Shown piece by piece: positions 1-8,239 of a DNA stretch of 64,000 bases. The stretch is from NCBI GenBank assembly GCA_027306785.1, contig DAHUZB010000005.1:142691-206690 (forward strand), read 5' to 3'. Within the stretch, counting starts at the first letter, position 1; each line of letters starts with the position of its first letter. Both the position numbers and the translations under genes were made by a program. Under the pieces are notes generated by a model. It was given only the letters and a program-made list of their open reading frames with translations, was not told the DNA's origin and searched no databases. Source of the stretch: Vulcanimicrobiota bacterium (GTDB taxonomy: Bacteria > Vulcanimicrobiota > Vulcanimicrobiia > Vulcanimicrobiales > Vulcanimicrobiaceae).

Positions 1-1
1 G

Positions 2-595
2 CTGCACGATCCCGTGCGCGTGGAACTGGCCGTGAAGAGCGCGCAGATCGAGACCCTCACGCAGCGCCTCTACGCGGTGCCGCAGGAGAAGAAAACCGAA
101 CTGCTGCTCGAGCTGCTCAAAGACAACAACATCTTCACCGCGATCGCGTTCACGCGCACGAAGGCGCGCGCGAACCGTCTCGCCGCCGCGCTCGCGAAGC
201 AGAAAGTGCCGACCGAGCTGCTGCACGGCGACCGCTCGCAGGCGCAGCGCACGCGTGCACTCGACAGCCTGAAGAAGGGCCGCGTGCGCGTGCTGGTCGC
301 GACGGATATCGCGGCGCGCGGCATCGACGTGGCCGAACTCGGACACGTCATCAACTACGACGTTCCGCTCGCCGCCGAAGATTACGTGCACCGCGTGGGC
401 CGCACCGCGCGCGCCAACGCCTCGGGCGACGCGATCACTTTCGTCGCGACCGACGAAGAGCCGCTGATCCACAAGATCGAGTTCGTGCTCGGGCGCAAAC
501 TCGATCGCGAGGTCAACCCGCTCTTCCCCGAAGTTCCCGCGATCGCGCCGAAGCCGCGTCGCGTCTACAGCTCGCGCCCGCGCCGCCGCCGCTAA
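2..595 (+). CDS. DEAD-box ATP-dependent RNA helicase, C-terminal part (5' end outside window)
   Basis: Open reading continues through the left edge, so only the last ~197 residues are visible. They form a helicase C-terminal RecA lobe: FTRTKARANRL (motif IV region), LHGDRSQAQR, VATDIAARGID (motif V) and HRVGRTAR (motif VI, arginine finger). The C-terminus ends in a basic tail (PRRVYSSRPRRRR) typical of RhlE/CshA-type helicases, where it helps bind RNA. The expected role is cytoplasmic ATP-driven RNA unwinding in ribosome assembly, mRNA decay or cold adaptation. The N-terminal lobe with Walker A and DEAD must lie upstream. The gene converges on another RNA helicase, leaving 15 bp between stops. 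The family is clear; the exact subfamily is not. Confidence 0.93.
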   Translation: MHDPVRVELAVKSAQIETLTQRLYAVPQEKKTELLLELLKDNNIFTAIAFTRTKARANRLAAALAKQKVPTELLHGDRSQAQRTRALDSLKKGRVRVLVATDIAARGIDVAELGHVINYDVPLAAEDYVHRVGRTARANASGDAITFVATDEEPLIHKIEFVLGRKLDREVNPLFPEVPAIAPKPRRVYSSRPRRRR

Positions 596-610
596 CCGGC
601 ACGCACCGCG

Positions 611-2560
611 CTAGCGACGCCCGCGCCCGGGCGGAGTTTTGCGCGGGCGCGGCTTCGCGCGGCGCGCCGGCTCGGCGAACTTTTTCGCCGTCTTCTTGCG
701 CGCGCCGCGCGCGAGCAGCGCCGCGTGGATGTCGTCGTCGATACTGTCGCGGATCTGCGCGATCTCGGCCGCGTTGCGATAGGCCTCGGGAAAGCGCTGC
801 GCGAGCCAGAGGTAGAGCGTCGCGAGCCGCGAGCGATCCTCGTAGGCGAGGAGACGATCGCGTGCGCCGCCTTCGAACATCAACTCCGAACCGTCGACCA
901 CGCCGTCGCTTGCGTGCTGCACGCCCCACTGCGCGAGGATCGCGAGTCCCGGTCCGCGCGTGTTCACCGGCGCGCGGCTGTAGGTGCAGCGCACCTCCAG
1001 CGGCAGATCGAGAAAGCCTTCGGTGAATTCGAGCGTGTTTGCGACCTCGATCGTCTCGCTCAAGTCGGCGATGCGCAGATCCACGTCACCTTCGCGCAGC
1101 ACGCGCTCCTGAAAGAACTGCAGCAATCGCCCGACGCGTGCGGTTCCGATGATCGCCGAGAGACGGCGCAAATGCTCGTCGGTCGGCGAGATCCAGATCG
1201 GCCCTTCGACCGAGGAGATATCCGAACGCTCGATGCTGCGTTTGAGCAGCCCCAGATGATGGCGTTCGAGTGCGGTGACAAGGCCCTCTTCGTGCAGACC
1301 GAACCGTCCGGCACGCCCGGCGATCTGACGGATTTCCTGCGGCGTGAGCACGCGTTCCGAGATGCCGTCGTACTTTTCCAACGTCGCGAAGATGATGCGT
1401 CGGATCGGTAGGTTCAAGCCCAGACCGATCGCATCGGTTGCGACGAGCACGTCGGCCGCTCCGGTGCGAAAGCGTTCGGCTTCGCGTCGGCGCACGAGCG
1501 GCGAGAGCGAGCCGTAGATCGCAGCCGACGTGAAGCCGCGTCGGCCGACCTCCCCCTGCAATTCGACGACCGCGTTGCGCGAGAATCCCACGAGCGCGTC
1601 GCCGCGCCGAAGATCGCTCAAGCTGACCGGCGGTACCACGCGCAGCGGGTTCTTGCGCTCGAAGCGCCGCACCGCAAGCGACGTCCCGAAGCGGCGAACC
1701 AGGCGCTGCGTGGCGCGCAATCCTTCGTCGGAGCCGCACACGATCACGCGCGATGCGCGCACCGCCGCGATCGCGAGCGTCCACGCCCACCCGCGCTGCG
1801 GATCTTCGAGCATCTGCGCTTCGTCGATCACCGCCACGTCGTAGCGGCGTGAGAGATCGACCATCTCGACCGTCGCGCTCGCGTGGCGCGCGTCGGGCGT
1901 GAGGATGCGCTCCTCACCGGTCACGAGCGAGGCCGGCGTGCCGAGTTCGTTGAGCCGCTCGTAGACCTCGAGCGCGAGCAGTCGTAACGGCGCGAGATAG
2001 ACGCCGCTCTCGGCGGCGGCCAGCGCCTCGATCGCCGCGTGCGTCTTGCCCGAATTCGTCGGGCCCACGTAGTACTCCACGGTGCGCTCGTCGGCGGTAA
2101 AGCCGTCGAGATAGAACTTCAGTCCGAGTTCGGCCTCCACGCGATCGTCCAGGCGCCGGTTCTCGAGCGTCTGATAGATCTGCGTGAGCGCGCGCCGCGC
2201 ATCTTCGAGCGCGGTAAAGAACGACGGGCGCTCGAACACGTGGGTCCGCTCGACATCGTCGGGCTGACTGAGGATCTTCTTCGCCACGTGTTCCATCGTG
2301 TGCGCGAAGAGATCCATCGTGGGATCGACGATCGCATCGGCCGCCGCGCGCCCGGTCGGTTCGTCGAGCGGCTCCGGGATCGTGATCGAGACCCCGCCGC
2401 GCACCACGAGCGTGCGCGGGCCGAGGAGCAGTTCGCGCTCGCACGGCACCGCGACGCTCTCGCGATTGATCCACTTCCAGCCGAGCTTCTCGACCGCGCG
2501 GCGTTGTTTGGCGCGCTCGGCCTTCGCGGAGGGGCCGGGGGCATCGACGGCATCATCCAT
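611..2560 (-). CDS. SUV3-like ATP-dependent RNA helicase
   Basis: 649 residues. Walker A is GPTNSGKT (~166-173), motif II is DEAQ (~246-249), motif V is VATDAIGLGLN (~373-383) and motif VI is QIAGRAGRFG (~412-421). The GPTNSGKT/DEAQ combination and the region after motif VI match the SUV3 family, known from the mitochondrial degradosome and from some bacteria; DEAD or DExH-box proteins normally read differently. The first ~160 residues are an extra N-terminal region. The C-terminus is Arg/Lys-rich and probably binds RNA. It starts at ATG and is probably a 3'-to-5' RNA helicase in RNA turnover. It lies tail-to-tail with the DEAD-box gene, so the two are not co-transcribed. No PNPase gene is in the window. 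Confidence 0.88.
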   Translation of the reverse strand: MDDAVDAPGPSAKAERAKQRRAVEKLGWKWINRESVAVPCERELLLGPRTLVVRGGVSITIPEPLDEPTGRAAADAIVDPTMDLFAHTMEHVAKKILSQPDDVERTHVFERPSFFTALEDARRALTQIYQTLENRRLDDRVEAELGLKFYLDGFTADERTVEYYVGPTNSGKTHAAIEALAAAESGVYLAPLRLLALEVYERLNELGTPASLVTGEERILTPDARHASATVEMVDLSRRYDVAVIDEAQMLEDPQRGWAWTLAIAAVRASRVIVCGSDEGLRATQRLVRRFGTSLAVRRFERKNPLRVVPPVSLSDLRRGDALVGFSRNAVVELQGEVGRRGFTSAAIYGSLSPLVRRREAERFRTGAADVLVATDAIGLGLNLPIRRIIFATLEKYDGISERVLTPQEIRQIAGRAGRFGLHEEGLVTALERHHLGLLKRSIERSDISSVEGPIWISPTDEHLRRLSAIIGTARVGRLLQFFQERVLREGDVDLRIADLSETIEVANTLEFTEGFLDLPLEVRCTYSRAPVNTRGPGLAILAQWGVQHASDGVVDGSELMFEGGARDRLLAYEDRSRLATLYLWLAQRFPEAYRNAAEIAQIRDSIDDDIHAALLARGARKKTAKKFAEPARRAKPRPRKTPPGRGRR

Positions 2561-2573
2561 TGCCCCCTAAACT

Positions 2574-3416
2574 TCACCGCGCGGAGGCCAATCTCTCGTC
2601 TCGCAGGCTCATCCCGCGGACGAAGCGCGCGACGTCGTCGCGCAAGCGCTCCTTCATGGAGAACACGATGCCGTGATTGCCGCCTTCGTACACGTTGACG
2701 CGCGCGTGCGCAACGAGCTCCGCCGTCCGCGCCGCGGTCAACGAGAAGGGCGCGAAGCTATCCCGGTCGCCGTGGATGAGCTCGAGCGGCTTCGTGAATG
2801 CGGTCAGATCTTCGCTGAAGTCGGCATCCTCCGAGATGCCGATGCGCGCGCATGCAATGGCGCTCGCGAGCGGCGGGCGCAGCGAGAGTTCGAGCACGTG
2901 GCGACGCATCTCGGCCGAGGTTCCGGGTTCGAGAAACGCATCGAGCAGCGAGGCGAACAGGGCGGGCCGGTCGGCGATCGTGGCATCGATCACCTGCTGT
3001 AACTCGTGCACCGGGATGCCGTCGCGCTGCGCGCCCTGCACGACGCACGGCGTCACGGTGCCGATGAACACGGCGCCCGCAATTCGCTCCGAACCATACC
3101 GCGCGGCGTAGCGGCTGATCGCCCCGCAGCCCATCGAATACCCGACGAGAACCACCTCGCGCAGGTCGAGCGCGCCCAGGACCGCGTCGAGATCGGCGGC
3201 GAGCAGGTCGTAGGAGAAGCGCCCCGTCATATCCGAGCGCCCGAAGCCGCGCTGATCGTAGGCGATGCAGCGAAAGCCCTCGGCGAGCAGGCTCGTGGCG
3301 AGATCGTCCCAGGTTACCGCATCGAGATTGTTGCCGTGAACGAAGACGAGCGGCATCCCCTCGCCGAGATCGCGCACGTGCAGTTGAAGACCGTCATGAG
3401 AAAGAACGTATGGCAC
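2574..3416 (-). CDS. alpha/beta hydrolase
   Basis: 280 residues of the alpha/beta-hydrolase fold. The oxyanion-hole segment is HGNN (~27-30), the nucleophile elbow is GYSMG with Ser94, a likely acid lies in the GDRDSF segment in the last quarter, and the catalytic His is in GGNHG near residue 250. No signal peptide is visible, so it is cytoplasmic. The fold is that of haloperoxidases/esterases; the substrate cannot be read from sequence. It starts at GTG. It is divergent from an XRE regulator across ~100 bp carrying a short inverted repeat, so regulation by that neighbour is plausible. The SUV3 gene starts 13 bp downstream and may be co-transcribed. Confidence 0.88.
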   Translation of the reverse strand: MPYVLSHDGLQLHVRDLGEGMPLVFVHGNNLDAVTWDDLATSLLAEGFRCIAYDQRGFGRSDMTGRFSYDLLAADLDAVLGALDLREVVLVGYSMGCGAISRYAARYGSERIAGAVFIGTVTPCVVQGAQRDGIPVHELQQVIDATIADRPALFASLLDAFLEPGTSAEMRRHVLELSLRPPLASAIACARIGISEDADFSEDLTAFTKPLELIHGDRDSFAPFSLTAARTAELVAHARVNVYEGGNHGIVFSMKERLRDDVARFVRGMSLRDERLASAR

Positions 3417-3465
3417 GAATCATTACCTCCGACGCAGTGATACCACGGGACGGCTCCGAAGATCG

Positions 3466-3482
3466 ATTACCTCACGGGTAAT
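3466..3482. promoter_or_regulatory. candidate operator between hydrolase and XRE regulator
   Basis: ATTACC-N5-GGTAAT inverted repeat lies in the intergenic region of a divergent hydrolase/XRE pair. A second ATTACCTC half-site occurs at about 3421-3428. Such repeats are typical binding sites for the adjacent HTH regulator. The arms are only six bases, so confidence is limited. Confidence 0.35.
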
Positions 3483-3520
3483 TGACGTTCGACGAGCGAT
3501 GCGTGAGAGTGCGAAGAGCG

Positions 3521-4318
3521 ATGCTGATAGATCAGGAACGAACGACGGTCGGAGCGCTGATCCGCGCATGGCGCGAGCGGAGACGGCTCAGTCAGCTCGA
3601 CCTCGCGAGCGATGCCGGAATTTCGACGCGTCATTTGAGCTTCATCGAGACGAATCGTTCCAAGCCGAGCGTCGGCGTGCTCGTGCGCCTCGGCGATCGC
3701 CTGGATGTTCCGCTCGGTGAGCGCAACGCGATGATGCTTGCGGCGGGATATGCGCCCGCCTATGCGGCGACGGCGCTAGATGCGCCGTCGGTGGAACCGA
3801 TTCGGCATATCCTGGATGCGATGCTCGCGACGACGGCGCCGACCGTGATCGTCACGCGCCGCTGGGACCTCATCGACCTCAACGACTCCGCTCGCATCTT
3901 TACGACCGGCGTCGCCGATCATCTCCTCGCAGCGCCCGCAAACGCGCTCCGCATCGCACTCCACCCCGAAGGCATGGCGCCGCGAATTCGCAATTTCGAT
4001 CGGTGGTGCGAACACGCACTCGGGCGACTGCGACGAGAGGCACGCTTCACCGGCGACCATCGTCTCTTCGCGCTCCTCGATGAGCTGCGCGCGTACGGAA
4101 ATCCCGATGCAACCGGTGACGGGCAGCCTTCGAGCCCGGCTATTCCCCTCCGTTTCGAGTACAACGGCGAGGAACTCGCATTTATCTCGACCGTGGCCAC
4201 CTTCGGCACGCCCGTCGACGTCACGGTCTCCGAGTTGATGATCGAAACATTCCATCCGATCAACGACGCGGCGCGCCGCGTCTGCCGAGAGCGCGAATCC
4301 GCGCGGGCCATCGATTAA
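3521..4318 (+). CDS. XRE-family regulator with MmyB-like sensor domain
   Basis: About 265 residues from ATG at 3521; the frame is open upstream to a TTG at 3482, but the HTH begins after the ATG and a GAAGAG motif precedes it. The N-terminal helix-turn-helix (RRLSQLDLASDAGIS...SFIETNRSKPS, residues ~20-50) is of XRE/Cro type. The remainder resembles the MmyB-like ligand-binding domain that follows HTH_3 in many actinobacterial-type regulators (WDLIDLNDSA, FDRWCEHALGRLRRE). In related systems such regulators control the adjacent gene, often a dehydrogenase or hydrolase, and bind a small lipophilic ligand. Here the divergent gene is an alpha/beta hydrolase. Confidence 0.87.
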   Translation: MLIDQERTTVGALIRAWRERRRLSQLDLASDAGISTRHLSFIETNRSKPSVGVLVRLGDRLDVPLGERNAMMLAAGYAPAYAATALDAPSVEPIRHILDAMLATTAPTVIVTRRWDLIDLNDSARIFTTGVADHLLAAPANALRIALHPEGMAPRIRNFDRWCEHALGRLRREARFTGDHRLFALLDELRAYGNPDATGDGQPSSPAIPLRFEYNGEELAFISTVATFGTPVDVTVSELMIETFHPINDAARRVCRERESARAID

Positions 4319-4392
4319 GCGAGCGGCGGCATGGGTATGAACCCTGAATGCCCTTGCGCCATCTGCAAACCATCGCGATCGATCTCGTTGCG

Positions 4393-5385
4393 ATGAATTC
4401 CGCATTTCAGTTCGCGCTTGCAGCGGGCGTGCTCGTCATCGGCGCATTTGCGTCGCTGCTGCTCACGCGGGGTCCGTTCGTGCGGTTCCTGGAGCGCCGC
4501 ATCGCCGCCACCCCCGAACGCGCCCGGCTCGAACGCGCCGTCAGCGCGCACGCGCGGCCGACGCTGCTGCCGCTGGTCATCGTGCTCAGCCTCGGTGCAG
4601 CAGTCGGCACGTTGAGCGCGCCGGCTCCGTTCGAACGCGCCGTCGGCACGATCGTGGAAGCCGCGATCATCTTCGCGATCGCGCGCGTCCTCTCGTCGCT
4701 GGCTGCGGCAGCCGCAGGGCGTCTGCACGCTCTCGTGCCTATCGCCCAGGTGACGATCTGGCTGATCGCCCTCGTCATCTTACTCGAAAACGACGGCGTG
4801 AAAATCTCGACGCTGGTAGCGGGGCTCGGAATCGGCGGCGTCGCGGTCGCACTCGGCGCGCAGGCGGTGCTCAAGGATGCCTTCGCCTATGTCGCGATCG
4901 TGGTCGACCGACCGTTCGAGATCGGCGATTTCATCCTGTCGGGGGCCGTACTCGGCTCGGTCGAGCACGTCGGCATAAAAACGACGCGCATCCGCAGTCT
5001 CTCGGGCGAGCAGGTGGTGATGGCGAACGCGGCCCTCACCGATCAGCTCATCCACAACTTCAAACGCATGCAGGAACGGCGCGTGCAGTTCCGATTCGGC
5101 GTCACGTACGACACGGCGACGTCCACGCTGCGCGAGATTCCCGTTCGCGTACGCGCGGCGATCGAGTCTCTGCCGCAGACACGCTTCGACCGCGCGCATT
5201 TCGTCGAATTCGGAGCGTCGAGCCTCGATTTCGAGGTCGCATATTACCTCCTCAACCCCGATTACACGCTCTACATGGATACACAGCAAGAGCTCAACCT
5301 GAAGATCAAGGCGATCGTCGAAGAATTGGGAACGGACTTCGCCTTCCCGTCGATGACCGTGTACACGGCAACGCCCTCAACCTGA
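4393..5385 (+). CDS. mechanosensitive ion channel, MscS family
   Basis: 330 residues from ATG 4393 (an in-frame start exists at 4348, but the hydrophobic first helix begins right after this ATG). Several N-terminal membrane helices lead to a pore-lining helix with the Gly/Ala-rich signature IGGVAVALGAQAVLKD (~residues 140-156). The MscS beta-domain follows (RPFEIGDFI, VEHVGIKTTRIRSL, VVMANAALTDQLIHNFKR), then an alpha/beta C-terminal domain. Function: inner-membrane tension-gated efflux during hypo-osmotic shock. The 3' end overlaps the convergent SGNH gene by 9 bp. Confidence 0.93.
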   Translation: MNSAFQFALAAGVLVIGAFASLLLTRGPFVRFLERRIAATPERARLERAVSAHARPTLLPLVIVLSLGAAVGTLSAPAPFERAVGTIVEAAIIFAIARVLSSLAAAAAGRLHALVPIAQVTIWLIALVILLENDGVKISTLVAGLGIGGVAVALGAQAVLKDAFAYVAIVVDRPFEIGDFILSGAVLGSVEHVGIKTTRIRSLSGEQVVMANAALTDQLIHNFKRMQERRVQFRFGVTYDTATSTLREIPVRVRAAIESLPQTRFDRAHFVEFGASSLDFEVAYYLLNPDYTLYMDTQQELNLKIKAIVEELGTDFAFPSMTVYTATPST

Positions 5386-6192
5386 CGCGGCGCCCGCCTC
5401 GCGCAACCGCGTGTGGAGCATCGCGAGGATGACCTCGGCGCTCGCCGCATTCAGATGCAGGCCGTGGCCGTTGAATTGCGGATCGCGCACGCCGTCGCGC
5501 GTCACGAGCGGCCACGTATCGAGGAGTTCGATCCCGGGTTCGGCCGCGACGAACTCGGCAATGAGATCGTTCCCGAGCAACGTGAAGCCGTAATGGAGGT
5601 GCGGAAACGGGACGGCCGCGGTCGCGACGCCGGGCGGCGGCGGCAGATCGAGCACGAAGAGCCTGCGGAAGCCCGCATCGCGTACGCCGCGCAATCCGTC
5701 GAAGAGCGGATTCAGACACGCGCGCACGAGATCGCGTGCAAACTCGTAGGGCAATGCGGGCACCTCGCCCACATCATCGAGCGGCACGTTCGCAAGTCGT
5801 GCGTCGCCGGGTGCGAGTTCGACCCGTGCGTGACCGGCGTATTGCCTCATCAAATCGAAGACATCGACGTCGCCGTACGAAAAGATGAGCACCGCGTCCT
5901 CGAAGCCCGGACGCGGCGCAAACTCCCAGAGTTCGTCCTGCTCCGGGGCGATGGCCATGAGCAACGGCGGAAAGGGCGGGCACCCCTGCCGCGCTCGCGC
6001 GATGAATCGCTGCTCGACGAAGATGCGCGCCGTCTGCTCGTCGAGGATTCCATGCCGTGAGAAGCTCGACGCCCGCACGAACGGATGCCAGCGCGCCTTT
6101 ACGACGACGCGCAGATCGCCGTCGTCGAGCGTAAGCCCGTCGAATCGGTACGAATGGCAGTCGCCTATGACATAGTACATGGCACGACGCAT
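5377..6192 (-). CDS. SGNH/GDSL-hydrolase-like protein
   Basis: About 271 residues when started at the ATG at 6192 (MRRAMYYVIGDCHS; a second ATG is at 6180). The frame is open a further 62 codons upstream, but that part is Arg-rich and looks non-coding. GDCHS near the N-terminus fits block I of the SGNH fold (nucleophile usually Ser in GDS; here a Cys precedes His-Ser). The C-terminal GHGLHLN resembles the block V His. No signal peptide is seen. The first block is atypical, so catalytic activity is uncertain. The substrate is unknown. It ends 9 bp inside the convergent MscS gene. Confidence 0.6.
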   Translation of the reverse strand: MRRAMYYVIGDCHSYRFDGLTLDDGDLRVVVKARWHPFVRASSFSRHGILDEQTARIFVEQRFIARARQGCPPFPPLLMAIAPEQDELWEFAPRPGFEDAVLIFSYGDVDVFDLMRQYAGHARVELAPGDARLANVPLDDVGEVPALPYEFARDLVRACLNPLFDGLRGVRDAGFRRLFVLDLPPPPGVATAAVPFPHLHYGFTLLGNDLIAEFVAAEPGIELLDTWPLVTRDGVRDPQFNGHGLHLNAASAEVILAMLHTRLREAGAASG

Positions 6193-6329
6193 ACCGGGGT
6201 TACTTCTCATCCCCGGTCTAGCGCTCCCGTTCGGATGCGGCGAAGCGCGCGTCTCAGACGCGCGCTTCCCGGGCACCGGCATCGCCGTTGTATGCTGCGC
6301 TCGCACATGCGAGCGCCGGGAGATTTCAC

Positions 6330-8219
6330 ATGAACGACGAGCACGCGAACGACACGATGACACCGCAGCAAACGGCATCCGACGGGCGCCTCGAGAGCCT
6401 GCAAGCGGCGCTGATGCAGCAGGTGAGCGATGAGAGCCTCCCTTCCGGGATCTTGCTGCTTACCAACAGCTTCAACGAGGAGCTCGATGCCCTCGACGGC
6501 TCCGCCGGCGCCTCGCGCTTGAATCAGCTCGAATGGCTCAACCTGTATTACGCGCTCTCGAGCAGCGCAACGCGGCCGCTCGCTAGCACGGGAGAAGACA
6601 TCGCGCAAGAGGCGACCGCCTTCGCTGCGGAGGGCATCGTTCCGATCTACATTGCGGACTTCGTCTACCGTCGCGTGCGTCCGCGCTGGTTTGCCTACGT
6701 GCGCCGCGCCCTCGATGCGGAGCGCAACGAGAGCGCCGCGGCTGCGCAACTCTCCGAGATGACCGAAGAAGCGCATGCGTTCTTCGGATCGGCGCAGCCG
6801 CCGCTCCGTTACGATCTGTTCACACCGCTTCCGGGTCAACACTACGGAAAGCTGACGAAATTCGTCGTCCCGCAGACGGCCTTCAAGAGCAATACCGGAC
6901 GCAGCATCGTCGGCATTACGATCGATTTCGGGGACGGCGGTGGCGCTCAGGCGGCGCCCGACGAGGTGATCGAGCACGAGTTCACCGATTACGGGCGCAA
7001 GCACATCGACCTTACCGTGGCCTTGTCGGACGGGAGCTCGCAGCGTGCATCGCTCGAACTCGAGATAGCCGCAGCCGCGCCGGTGCCGAACGAAATCTGG
7101 GAGTTCAAGGAGTCGAGCGGAAAGGTTGCGGCGACCGCGTGGGTCTACTACGCCAACGTCGCCGGACGCACGAAGCTCGAAAAACCCGTGCTGCTAGCCG
7201 AAGGCTTCCCCGGTGGCCGAACGCTCGATCAACTCTGGCCGCTCGTCAATCAGTCCGGGTTCGTCGACGAGTTGCGCAGAAAGGGACGCGACTTCGTCAT
7301 TCTCGGATTTGCCGACGGGACGAGACGCATTCAGGAGAACGGCGGTTACTACGCAGCCTGCGTGCAGCGCATCATCGACGCCAAGAAGAACGGCGAGAAG
7401 ATCGCTGCAGGCGGTGCGAGCATGGGCGGTCTCATCGCGCGCTTCGCGCTTTGCCGCATGGAGCACGGAAGCGACCATCAGGTGGGGCTCTTCTTCACCA
7501 TCGACACGCCGCACGAAGGTGCGAACATCCCGGTCAGCGTCCAGGCATTCGCGCAACTCTATGCCGCACAGCCCTGCGGCGAAGCCGCTCGTCCCTCCGC
7601 GACGCAGCTCGCGAGCCCCGCCGCACAGCAGATGCTGCTCCAATGGATTCCGCCGCGTTCGCAATGGGTATCCGGCCGATTGTACCCGGTCGAGTCGCCC
7701 GAGCGGAAAACATTTCTGGAAGATTTGCGCCGCTTCGGCTGGATGCCGCGCAAAGTCGGACGCCGGATCGGCGTCGCCGACGGCACCGCGAACGGCACCG
7801 GTAACGGCGTACCATCGGGGGTCCATGCGCTCTGGTTCGAGCTCTCGATATTTCATTGGGCAAATTTGTGGGCGAGCCAAGAGGGAACCGCGCAGATCGT
7901 CGACATGCAGAATTGGGAGCAACGTTGGACCTGGCGCGCCGGCGGACGACGCATCGACGGCGCGCCCGGCGGTACGCGTGACTCGTGGGGCGAGGCCGCC
8001 CGCAATCTACCGGGACGCTGGAGCAATCCGCATCCGAATCACTGCTTCGTACCGAGCGTCAGCGCCTGCGCGATCAAGACGCATGACCTCTATGCCGGGA
8101 ATCTCGAACAGCTTCCCTCGGATCTCGATGCATTCAAAACGAGCCCCACGAATCGCGCCCACGTCGATCTGCCCGCCGACCTCAAGGACTTCCTCGTCGA
8201 GGAAATCCTCAAAATCTGA
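6330..8219 (+). CDS. lipase/esterase-like alpha/beta hydrolase, large two-part protein
   Basis: About 629 residues from ATG 6330, preceded by GGGAG at a suitable distance; an upstream in-frame ATG at 6288 lacks this signal. The N-terminal third contains a PKD/Ig-like stretch (TIDFGDGGG...HEFTDYGRKHIDLTVALSDGS). The second half has a lipase nucleophile elbow GGASMGGLIARF (~residue 360), an IDTPHEGANIP segment and a C-terminal HCFVPSVSA that could supply the His. This arrangement resembles lipase-like proteins of environmental Bacteroidetes and Acidobacteria. No signal peptide is apparent. The target ester is unknown. The gene converges on dabA with a shared hairpin. Confidence 0.7.
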   Translation: MNDEHANDTMTPQQTASDGRLESLQAALMQQVSDESLPSGILLLTNSFNEELDALDGSAGASRLNQLEWLNLYYALSSSATRPLASTGEDIAQEATAFAAEGIVPIYIADFVYRRVRPRWFAYVRRALDAERNESAAAAQLSEMTEEAHAFFGSAQPPLRYDLFTPLPGQHYGKLTKFVVPQTAFKSNTGRSIVGITIDFGDGGGAQAAPDEVIEHEFTDYGRKHIDLTVALSDGSSQRASLELEIAAAAPVPNEIWEFKESSGKVAATAWVYYANVAGRTKLEKPVLLAEGFPGGRTLDQLWPLVNQSGFVDELRRKGRDFVILGFADGTRRIQENGGYYAACVQRIIDAKKNGEKIAAGGASMGGLIARFALCRMEHGSDHQVGLFFTIDTPHEGANIPVSVQAFAQLYAAQPCGEAARPSATQLASPAAQQMLLQWIPPRSQWVSGRLYPVESPERKTFLEDLRRFGWMPRKVGRRIGVADGTANGTGNGVPSGVHALWFELSIFHWANLWASQEGTAQIVDMQNWEQRWTWRAGGRRIDGAPGGTRDSWGEAARNLPGRWSNPHPNHCFVPSVSACAIKTHDLYAGNLEQLPSDLDAFKTSPTNRAHVDLPADLKDFLVEEILKI

Positions 8220-8239
8220 CGCTTTGATCGGCACGGCCG

